Assembly (NCBI GenBank): GCA_004348925.1
Contig: RCMX01000006.1
Location: 151,223-215,222, forward strand
Origin: Actinomycetota bacterium
GTDB taxonomy: Bacteria; Actinomycetota; Coriobacteriia; Anaerosomatales; Anaerosomataceae
Direction: 5' to 3'
Length of the DNA stretch: 64,000 nucleotides
Shown: one piece after another, positions 57,731 to 64,000 of the stretch
Numbering within the stretch: the first letter of the stretch is position 1
Layout: each line of letters starts with the position of its first letter
The notes under the pieces: generated by a model
What the model was told of the DNA's origin: nothing
Seen by the model: only the letters and a program-made list of their open reading frames with translations
Database searches by the model: none
Translations under genes and position numbers: made by a program

Positions 57731-57936
57731 CGTTCGCAGATACATACAGAGTGAGTCAATCGCGAAGCCCGGCGAGGCAAGGCTACACGCCTGCGGGAAT
57801 CCCCAGGCCTGGCACCTGTGACACCACTGACACCAGCTCCCACATCGCACCAGGCCCACAACCGTTCGCCCGTTCGTCGCCGATGAATGGTGAACTAGCA
57901 GCACCTCGGCCACCCATTGCGCCTCTCTAGCGCACC

Positions 57937-57984
57937 GCCGTTCATCGGAAATCGACCGTTCTTACCTAATCATATGCCGTTTGT
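57937..57984 (+). promoter_or_regulatory. LytTR-type direct-repeat operator
   Basis: Three 9-base elements: GCCGTTCAT (57937), ACCGTTCTT (57955) and GCCGTTTGT (57976). The last two start exactly 21 bases apart, two helical turns, which is the known spacing for LytTR regulators that recognise [TA][AC][CA]GTTN[AG][TG]. Two further elements lie at 57861 and 57869. The site ends 16 bases before a -10-like TAGACG. The LytTR regulator encoded at 59338-60078 is the likely binder (inference). Confidence 0.55.
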
Positions 57985-58030
57985 CTGCCGAAAAGAGAAA
58001 TAGACGGCACTATGGCGGGGGTGAACGGCG

Positions 58031-58324
58031 ATGAAGCGGATACTAGCACTCACAGTGACCGGGATGCTTCTGGCAGCCATGATCGCAGGGCCCGCTGTAG
58101 CGCAGTCGGGCGTCACCGCTACCACCCAGGTACACGCCACCGTCGCCCGTCAGGCGACGTACAGCGTCGTCAGCGACGGCGTCGTGCTCGTGAAGGCCAA
58201 CACCCCGTGGCGGCTTATCGCCGCAACAGCGGATGGCCAGGTCATCGTGATGGGTTCGAAGACATCAGGAACCGAGGTTGTCATCCCCGTCGACACGGAA
58301 GTAATCAGCCTCGTCATGGACTAG
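58031..58324 (+). CDS. Small secreted protein
   Basis: A 97-residue exported protein of unknown function. The signal peptide runs to PAVAQSG, and the rest is beta-rich (VTATTQVHATVARQATYSVV). GCGGGGGTGAACGGCG precedes the ATG. Its last 60 bases overlap, on the other strand, the end of the gene at 58265-59338, with no room for a terminator. The LytTR-type repeats upstream suggest it is controlled by the nearby regulator. Confidence 0.72.
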   Translation: MKRILALTVTGMLLAAMIAGPAVAQSGVTATTQVHATVARQATYSVVSDGVVLVKANTPWRLIAATADGQVIVMGSKTSGTEVVIPVDTEVISLVMD

Positions 58325-59338
58325 TGCCCGACGGGCCTCCTCTTCTTGCCGTCTCTTCTCGATCCTTCGCTCCGCGCTGTGCACGCTCTGCTTGTAGCTC
58401 GCCCAGATCAGCGCCAGGCCGACGACAACGACCACGGCGATCGCCAGCCACAGCGGTACGATCCACACGGTCTTGTCGAGCTTCAGCGTCTCGGGGATGT
58501 TGACGTCCGACCCCTCACGCGGGTAGTAGACCTGAAGGCGCATCGTGTACTTCCCGATGAGCTGCTTCGGCGTATGTAGGACATCCGAGAACTCGATACT
58601 GGTCCCGGCGTAGACGACACTCTCCGTCGCCACGTTGCTGGAAGCCACCTCGGCGAGGTTCGAATCAAGCAGCATGAGTTTCGCGGTAAAGGGCTTGTCT
58701 ATATTGCCCTCGTTCAAGAGCACGAAGGTATACGGGAGCGCCTGGCCAAGGATGAAACCCTTGGTCGCGAACGGGCGCACGTCGATCTTCTCGACGATGT
58801 CGCCTTCGACGCGCACGGAGATGCGAGCGCCGACGCGGCCGCTCACCTGAGATGCGGCCTCGCCCTGTTGGCTCTTGGCGTCACTGCGCATCTCGAAGAA
58901 GAGCAACACCTGGTGGTCTCCCGGAGGCGTTCCCTCGGGAACCAGCATTTCGAAGGAGACGGGTACCTGCTCACCCGGGACGAGCTCGATGTACGGCGTG
59001 TTGCCGAAGGTCTGCGTCTTCTTGCCTATCTTGATCTGGAGCCACGATGCAGGGTTGTACTGGAGCCCCTGGTCGTCACGGTTGGGAACCTCGTAGCTGA
59101 TCGCGCCGGATTCGCTCACCTTCTGGTTCGCTGCGTAGATGAGCACCGAGAGGTCCTCATCGCCGTTGTTCATGACGACAACTTCGCCGGTTCCGCCCTT
59201 CCCGGCGGCGACCGAGAAGTCGAACGTCCCTGTGGACAGCCCGATCGTGCGTGTCGCACTCGCCGGCGAGGGAACGACAACTCCCACAAGCAGCAGCAGA
59301 GCAAACAGCAGCGAGATCTTGCGAACGCTACGATGCAT
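58265..59338 (-). CDS. Exported DUF916/WxL-binding-like anchored protein
   Basis: A 357-residue protein: signal peptide (to about PSPASA), two immunoglobulin-like beta domains (about 30-300) including MNNGDEDLSVLIYAANQ and PPGDHQVLLFFEMR, a membrane helix (about 299-320, WIVPLWLAIAVVVVVGLALI) and a basic, charged cytoplasmic tail. The layout resembles DUF916 proteins of Gram-positive surface complexes. The start overlaps the LytTR regulator stop, so both are one operon. The C-terminal 20 codons lie antisense to the 97-residue gene. Confidence 0.75.
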   Translation of the reverse strand: MHRSVRKISLLFALLLLVGVVVPSPASATRTIGLSTGTFDFSVAAGKGGTGEVVVMNNGDEDLSVLIYAANQKVSESGAISYEVPNRDDQGLQYNPASWLQIKIGKKTQTFGNTPYIELVPGEQVPVSFEMLVPEGTPPGDHQVLLFFEMRSDAKSQQGEAASQVSGRVGARISVRVEGDIVEKIDVRPFATKGFILGQALPYTFVLLNEGNIDKPFTAKLMLLDSNLAEVASSNVATESVVYAGTSIEFSDVLHTPKQLIGKYTMRLQVYYPREGSDVNIPETLKLDKTVWIVPLWLAIAVVVVVGLALIWASYKQSVHSAERRIEKRRQEEEARRALVHDEADYFRVDGDDNLGS

Positions 59339-60078
59339 CAGATGCCCACCGATCCCCTGAACTCGCGCACCTGCCGGCGTGCGACGGGGATCTGCGTCTC
59401 ATCCCTGTCCGTCACGACGACGACATAGGCACCGTCGACGCGAAGAATCTCCTTCACCTTGTTCAGGTTGATCATGTACGACCGGTGAACGCGCTCGAAG
59501 CTCTCCTTGTTGAGCTTGCCTTCAAGCTCGGTGAGCGTGAGGTCCACCAGATACTGGTTCTCGTACGTGTGCACGTAGGTGGACTTGTTCTTGGCCGAGA
59601 TGTACACGATGTCATCGATATTGAGCAGCACCGTGCGACCGCCCTTGCGGACGGCGAGCTTGCGGAAGTCGGTCTCACTGCCGACACCGGGAGCTTGCGG
59701 CCTCGGACGGTTGCGAACGAGACTGCGCACGCGCGCTGAGAGCTCCATGAGATTGAACGGCTTGGTGACGTACTGCTGGACGCCCTGCTTGAACGCGAGG
59801 ATCTTCGCAAGATCCTGGGTCTTGGCAGTGAGCATGATCACGGGAATGTCGGCGGTCAGCGGATTGTTCCTGATCTCCATGAGCGCCATCCAGCCATCGA
59901 CTCTCGGCATCATGATGTCGAGCAGCACGACGTCGACCGGCTCGGCCTGAAGCACTTCAAGCGCTTCCGCGCCGTCCCCTGCCGAGAGAACGTTCATCCC
60001 ATCGGCCTCAAGGCCCATCTTGATCATCTCGACGATGGACACATCGTCATCGACGCACAGGACGTTTATGGTTTCCAT
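59338..60078 (-). CDS. LytTR family response regulator
   Basis: A 246-residue regulator: receiver (1-125; acceptor Asp in VVLLDIMMPRVDG, Lys in VTKPF), then a LytTR DNA-binding domain (about 140-243; DIVYISAKNKSTYVHT, FERVHRSYMINL). No histidine kinase gene is adjacent, so the partner is elsewhere or may be the hybrid kinase at 6916-11187 (not shown). An inverted pair of LytTR-type elements overlaps its own promoter. It probably controls the surrounding surface-protein genes. Confidence 0.93.
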   Translation of the reverse strand: METINVLCVDDDVSIVEMIKMGLEADGMNVLSAGDGAEALEVLQAEPVDVVLLDIMMPRVDGWMALMEIRNNPLTADIPVIMLTAKTQDLAKILAFKQGVQQYVTKPFNLMELSARVRSLVRNRPRPQAPGVGSETDFRKLAVRKGGRTVLLNIDDIVYISAKNKSTYVHTYENQYLVDLTLTELEGKLNKESFERVHRSYMINLNKVKEILRVDGAYVVVVTDRDETQIPVARRQVREFRGSVGI

Positions 60079-60492
60079 CGACGCCTCCCAGCGGTGTCCT
60101 TCTCAGTGTGAGCTGCAATGAGGGACATATCAAAACCATAGTATACCTGACGAACGGCAAGAATACCGTTCGTGAGCGCTAGACGCCGCTTGGGGCTCAA
60201 GACTCGCCGAAGGACTGCCCGCGACGCCGGGCCGCGTGGTCATGTGACTCTTGGCTCAGGGCGTCCGCGCCCCAACTCGCGCTGCCGTCTGTCACTCTGG
60301 ATGCCGCTCGGTCTTCCACCCGTCGGTCTGACATCCTGATTGACCGCCGCTCGGCGTACGCTAGCGCCCTGTAGGCGACAGCTGTATGTACGCGCGCGCG
60401 CGGATTGCCGATACTGTTAGCGCGCACCTGTGTGCGCATCTTTTGTCTCATCGCAGTGCACCCGGCATGCTCGATCGCCGGCGGAGGTCCAT
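60079..60492. other. Intergenic region between regulator and surface-protein genes
   Basis: The 414-base divergent gap holds the regulator promoter and operator (60140-60173), an alternating (CG)6 run at 60391-60402, and a GCGCAC-CTGT-GTGCGC stem-loop at 60422-60437 about 56 bases before the surface-protein start. No gene is recognisable in the rest. A GTG at 60430 opens the frame of the surface protein but has no ribosome site. Confidence 0.45.
60140..60173 (-). promoter_or_regulatory. Promoter with inverted LytTR-type sites
   Basis: On the minus strand TATACT (60145-60140) is a good -10 box about 60 bases ahead of the regulator gene. Where a -35 box should be, there is instead an 8-bp inverted repeat, ACGAACGG (60150-60157) and CCGTTCGT (60166-60173). 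The plus-strand element ACCGTTCGT fits the LytTR consensus at every position, and its mate GCCGTTCGT at all but the first. This is consistent with autoregulation. Confidence 0.55.
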
Positions 60493-63150
60493 TTGCACGG
60501 TCTGTATGCAGCACGACGGCCCGTCTCGGCATTCGCATATGACGCCGGGCGACTTCGATTGCTCGCACTGCTGCTCTCCCTGTGCCTCGTCTTCTCGGGT
60601 GTGACCCCGGTGACGTCGGCGACAGCGATCACGTCGACGACGATCATCGTGGACGGCGATCTCTCGGATTGGGCGGGCATCAGGTCAGATGCGCAAAACG
60701 CTGTCTCCGACACGCAACTCACAGACCCCGATCCCGACTATCCCGGCCAGCCCGACCGTGACGTCTACCTTGTGAACGCAACATGGGACAGCCGCTTCCT
60801 CTACCTAGCCTTCCGTCGAACCGCCGGTGGGACGAAGGCGATCACATTCGGCGCATACATCGACCGTGGCGGCGACGGCCTCCTGCAGAACAGCGACGTC
60901 GTGTGCTCGTGGACCGTGAACCAATCTGCGTCCGGCCGCTACGCTGACGCCCATGCCAGCAGCCCCACCGCGCGTATCCTTCGCTACAACCAGGCGATCG
61001 TCGGCAAAGGTGGGCCGTATCTGCATCCCGCCGGCGACCCGATGGGCCATGACGGCGAGACGCCCGATGGTTGGGCCGATGTGCAGAGCGGCCAGATTCT
61101 TCCCGTCGACGCCATGGACGGCTGGATGGCCTCGAACGGGATCGAGTTCGAGGGGCGGGTTGCCTGGAGCGACCTGGGCTTGTCCGCCGGCAGTCCCATC
61201 GCAATCCATTTCGTGAACGGAAACGGCGAGTCCTTCGGCGTCAAGTGGGTGCCGAGCGACACCCGGAAATGGATTGGCAACCCCCCGCAGTCTGTTGAAG
61301 AGAATCGTGGACAGGTCGAAGACAATGTCGACGGCCTGTGGTGGCTGCGCCTGCAGAGCGTCGTAGTGACCCTCAACAATACCGGGGGCGGACAGGCCGG
61401 GGAGACGCTCACCTACGACCACGTCGTCCGCAACAACGGCAACAGCACGGCCACCTTCGACCTCAGCGCCATCTCGAGCCGTGGCTGGATCACCGACGTG
61501 ACCACCGTCGCGGGAACGCCGTTGTCGTCCGTAACGCTCGCACCGGGTGAGTCCACCACGGTCAGGGTGCGTGTGGCCATACCCGTCGGCACTGCGGATG
61601 GGACGCGCGATGCGACCACGTTGCGCGCCGCTTCACAGTCCGACCCGACCGTAACGGCGGCAGCAACCGACGCGACGGTCTGCGGTCGGATCACGGTAAC
61701 ACCTGATCAGTCCGCGACGATGGCCCCCGGCCAGACCGTCACGTACACCTTCGATGTGACGAACAACATGGCCACGAGCCAAGTCCTCGACCTGACGGCG
61801 ACCTCGACATTGGGCTGGCCCACGCAAGTCACAGACACGAACGGTGCGGACATCAGCTCCGCCGCATTGGGATCCGGGGAGTCCATGCAACTGCGCGTCA
61901 AGATCCTCGTGCCAGCGGGCGCGACCATCGGCGCGCAAGACCTCACGCGGCTCTCCGCCACCCTCCGTGATGACGGCAGCATCAGGGCATCCGCTACCGC
62001 CGCCACAACGGCACAGACCGGACTCACGCTGAGCCCCGATCGCGCCGCCAGCGCAGGGGCGAATTCCACCATCGACTACGCCCACACGGTCTCGAACAGC
62101 TGGCCCACGACACGGACGATCACGCTCGATGCGGCTTCTTCACAGGGGTGGACCGTTCGCTACTTCGCCGCCGACGGTGTGACCCGACTCAACAGCGTGA
62201 CCCTCGGTCCCAACGGCGCTGCAACAACGGTTATCGCTCGCCTCTACGTGCCCGCAGGCGTGAGCACCGGTGTGGTGGACACGACGACGCTCAGTGCGTC
62301 GACAGGGTCGACGACCGCCACAGCGACCGATCGAACGACCATCAGGCGACTCGCCGTGTACGACTCGGCGGGCTACACGAGCCAGGTCGCCACCTATTCG
62401 CTGACGGACACGGTGTACGGTCGCGCGACAGGACTCTCGCCTGGGAGTGAAGCCTACTTCGTCTGGAAGGACGCGACCGGCTCCATCGTCCGAACAAGCC
62501 CGAACCGCACCGTCGACACGGCCGGCATGGCGTTCGACGCCTATCCCACGAAGTACGCAGACGTCACAGGTGGCTGGATCCTCGAGCTGCGCGCCAAGAA
62601 CGGCACGCTGCTTGAAACGATGCCGTTCACCGTCAAATGGAAGGCAAGCATCACCGGACTGTCCGCCACCGACGCACCCGGCGTTGGCGACACGGTCGCG
62701 ATAACGTCATCGGTGAGCAACAGCGTAGACCGCCCCATCGTCGACTCGACTCTGACGTACACGATGTGGTGGGACACCGACGGCAGCGGCGCGTTCGACG
62801 CTGGAGATACCTGGATCGACGCCTCCGGCCTCCCCCATGCCTGGGACGGCGTGGCCACCGTCTCCAGCCATGTGACGACCGGTGTGAACGTCGCGGCGAA
62901 CGGCACGTGGTCCGAGCAGACCCCCTGGACCGTGAGCAACAGCCAGTTCCCCAATCAGGGCACCTACCGGGTCACCGAGGTCTGGACGGACTCGAACGGC
63001 CTCCGCATCGACACAAAGACCACGCAGTTCTACTCGATTCCGGTCCTTGGGTGGCCGCTTTTCGGAATCGCATCATTGCTTGGTGCCGGCTGGCTGTGGG
63101 TCCGACGCAACGAGCTTGGTGCGTCGTCGCACGGGAGGTCCGCATGCTAG
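60493..63150 (+). CDS. Large exported surface protein with exosortase-type C-terminus
   Basis: An 885-residue exported protein. I start at TTG 60493 because GGAGGTCCAT lies ahead and it gives a short signal peptide (LRLLALLLSLCLVFSG). A DOMON-like domain (VDGDLSDWAG, about 45-290) is followed by at least three repeated beta-sandwich units of about 105-110 residues, each with a G-E/N-T/S-x-T-Y-x-x-V/D-V-x-N pattern (GETLTYDHVVRNNG, GQTVTYTFDVTNN, NSTIDYAHTVSNS), then further beta domains. The C-terminus, IPVLGWPLFGIASLLGAGWL and WVRRN, is a short motif, a membrane helix and basic residues, like exosortase sorting signals. The exosortase gene overlaps its end. Confidence 0.85.
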   Translation: MHGLYAARRPVSAFAYDAGRLRLLALLLSLCLVFSGVTPVTSATAITSTTIIVDGDLSDWAGIRSDAQNAVSDTQLTDPDPDYPGQPDRDVYLVNATWDSRFLYLAFRRTAGGTKAITFGAYIDRGGDGLLQNSDVVCSWTVNQSASGRYADAHASSPTARILRYNQAIVGKGGPYLHPAGDPMGHDGETPDGWADVQSGQILPVDAMDGWMASNGIEFEGRVAWSDLGLSAGSPIAIHFVNGNGESFGVKWVPSDTRKWIGNPPQSVEENRGQVEDNVDGLWWLRLQSVVVTLNNTGGGQAGETLTYDHVVRNNGNSTATFDLSAISSRGWITDVTTVAGTPLSSVTLAPGESTTVRVRVAIPVGTADGTRDATTLRAASQSDPTVTAAATDATVCGRITVTPDQSATMAPGQTVTYTFDVTNNMATSQVLDLTATSTLGWPTQVTDTNGADISSAALGSGESMQLRVKILVPAGATIGAQDLTRLSATLRDDGSIRASATAATTAQTGLTLSPDRAASAGANSTIDYAHTVSNSWPTTRTITLDAASSQGWTVRYFAADGVTRLNSVTLGPNGAATTVIARLYVPAGVSTGVVDTTTLSASTGSTTATATDRTTIRRLAVYDSAGYTSQVATYSLTDTVYGRATGLSPGSEAYFVWKDATGSIVRTSPNRTVDTAGMAFDAYPTKYADVTGGWILELRAKNGTLLETMPFTVKWKASITGLSATDAPGVGDTVAITSSVSNSVDRPIVDSTLTYTMWWDTDGSGAFDAGDTWIDASGLPHAWDGVATVSSHVTTGVNVAANGTWSEQTPWTVSNSQFPNQGTYRVTEVWTDSNGLRIDTKTTQFYSIPVLGWPLFGIASLLGAGWLWVRRNELGASSHGRSAC

Positions 63151-63746
63151 CGTCGCCTCCAGCGCTCGCCGTCGCCGCGCTCGTGTGGGCCCTGCTGACG
63201 TTCTCGCTCTGGCGTTCGCGTCGTTGGCTCGCGTTCTACATCACTGGCGCGTTCGGTTTCGTGCTCATCGTACTCTCGGTTCTGCGAACGATGGGAGTCG
63301 ACGCGACCGTCGAGGCACTGCAAGCTCGGCAGGTCACCACGCTTGCCGGGCTGCTCGGCATCCGACTGAGCGTGCTCGGCGGCTCCGGTCTCGCGATTCC
63401 CAACAACGCAGGATGGGCAGTCTTCGACATCGGCATCGAGTGTTCTGCGCTGCTCGAGATACTGGCATTCAGCGGCCTCGTCGGCTTCTACCCCGCGTTC
63501 AGCGCGTCCCGCAAGTCCGCCACGTTGGCTGCCGGCGCGGCTGCGACCTGGATCATCAACATCCTCCGGATCCTACTGATCGTCTGGATCATCAACGTCT
63601 TCGGCACAGGATGGGTCTACTCGGCGCATGCGGTCTTCGGCCGCGTATTCTTCTTCGCCGCCACCATCGCCATCTACTGGTACCTCGTGACCCGACCTAC
63701 CGTTCGGATCGTCTCCGCGGGACTGGGCGGAGGCGCCGATGAATAG
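63144..63746 (+). CDS. xrtG: Exosortase, XrtG type
   Basis: A 200-residue membrane transpeptidase of the exosortase/archaeosortase group. The ATG at 63144, with GGGAGGTCCGC ahead, overlaps the surface-protein stop. About six to eight helices surround the conserved catalytic residues: Cys in GIECSALLE, Arg in IINILRILL, and His in YSAHAVFGRVFFF. The last motif and the glycosyltransferase that follows are typical of the Gram-positive XrtG subgroup. It should cut and anchor a protein with a matching C-terminal signal, and the protein encoded just upstream is the natural candidate. Confidence 0.88.
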   Translation: MLASPPALAVAALVWALLTFSLWRSRRWLAFYITGAFGFVLIVLSVLRTMGVDATVEALQARQVTTLAGLLGIRLSVLGGSGLAIPNNAGWAVFDIGIECSALLEILAFSGLVGFYPAFSASRKSATLAAGAAATWIINILRILLIVWIINVFGTGWVYSAHAVFGRVFFFAATIAIYWYLVTRPTVRIVSAGLGGGADE

Positions 63747-64000
63747 CATCGTGATCTTCATGCTGGTGTGGGGCGTGTGGCTGATCACACCGGTTCTTGT
63801 CGATGGACTCGACACCCTCGGAAGGCTGTGGGTCGTCCGGACACGGCGTGCCGAACGCAGAGCCGAGCGAATCGAGGACGAGCTTCTGCCAACCGTGTCA
63901 ATCATCGTCCCGGCGCATAACGAGTCTGCAGTCATCGACCGATGCCTCACCTCGGTCAAGGGTCAGGACTACCCGCATGACAGACTCGAGATCATCGTCG
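63739..64000 (+). CDS. Family 2 glycosyltransferase, XrtG-associated (partial)
   Basis: The first 87 codons of a membrane glycosyltransferase, cut by the right edge. An N-terminal helix (MNSIVIFMLVWGVWLITPVL) precedes the GT2 opening PTVSIIVPAHNESAVIDRCL and VKGQDYP. The ATG overlaps the last 8 bases of xrtG with GGGCGGAGG ahead. A GT2 enzyme regularly accompanies XrtG, which supports both calls. It may build the lipid-linked glycan to which XrtG attaches proteins (inference). Confidence 0.87.
   Translation, partial: MNSIVIFMLVWGVWLITPVLVDGLDTLGRLWVVRTRRAERRAERIEDELLPTVSIIVPAHNESAVIDRCLTSVKGQDYPHDRLEIIV

Larger units (their letters stand above)
57679..58030. other. Intergenic region with terminator and LytTR-type sites
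   Basis: The 352-base gap holds the terminator at 57696-57730, then about 130 bases in which I see nothing, then a cluster of CCGTT elements (57861-57984) described separately, and a weak -10-like TAGACG at 58001-58006 ahead of the gene at 58031. Confidence 0.5.

Noticed and set aside
57750-57840. Possible c-di-GMP riboswitch upstream of the small secreted protein
   Set aside because: Some GC-rich segments look superficially similar, but the conserved aptamer blocks and their order are absent.

Overview
This is a 64 kb, gene-dense, high-GC chromosomal stretch that looks like an anaerobic member of the Actinomycetota, probably a Coriobacteriia-type lineage (inference). The grounds are high GC, frequent GTG starts with ATGA/GTGA overlaps, a complete V/A-type ATPase operon, a 15-heme secreted cytochrome, a Tdh-Kbl threonine pathway and a Gram-positive exosortase (XrtG type). 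I see no CRISPR array, insertion sequence, prophage, rRNA or clear sign of recent transfer.

Layout. 1-1900 (-): a cobalamin-riboswitch-controlled BtuF/BtuC uptake locus that runs off the left edge. 2000-3190 (+): a serine-palmitoyltransferase-like PLP enzyme. 3215-3841 (-): a CcmC/CcsA-like membrane protein. 3928-11187 (-): a three-gene phosphorelay made of a hybrid histidine kinase, an HPt protein and a receiver-PilB/GspE-receiver fusion. 11329-13787 (-): three lipid genes (patatin phospholipase, CDP-alcohol phosphatidyltransferase, LpxL-like acyltransferase), divergent from a GNAT-like gene (13915+) and a second receiver-GspE-receiver protein (15194+) whose ATPase motifs are eroded. 17682-23139 (-): transketolase, a membrane protein, an ABC-2 exporter and a tocopherol-cyclase-family protein. 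23350-26860 (+): a DgcN-like DUF1611 protein, then tdh-kbl. 26960-27036 (-): initiator tRNA-Met with its terminator. 27224-36294 (+): an anchored hypothetical protein, the multiheme cytochrome, an NlpC/P60 peptidase and tldD/tldE.

36307-45069 (-) is the most unusual region: a nine-gene, mostly overlapping run. Six genes encode membrane or soluble proteins with a CxxC...CxxC zinc ribbon, and a seventh is a 51-residue half-ribbon. One of the ribbon proteins is a lipoprotein with a DnaJ-like cysteine domain predicted outside the cell. The run ends with a peptidoglycan amidase, an LppM-like protein and an M6-like metalloprotease. 45373-54378 (-) is the V-ATPase operon (G/H-I-K-E-C-F-A-B-small membrane protein-D); its K subunit carries the residues that bind Na+ in Enterococcus NtpK. 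54578-56730 (+) holds a CapA-like protein and an M23-like protein.

57280-64000 is a surface-protein region with two small secreted proteins, a DUF916-like anchored protein, a LytTR response regulator, a large repeat-bearing surface protein with an exosortase-type C-terminus, XrtG and the start of its usual family 2 glycosyltransferase. LytTR-type 9-bp elements lie in front of the regulator gene and of one small secreted protein, which suggests a local regulon.

The best candidates for undescribed biology are the zinc-ribbon membrane operon, the phosphorelay-coupled receiver-GspE-receiver proteins with a pseudo-ATPase paralogue, and the LytTR/XrtG surface module.
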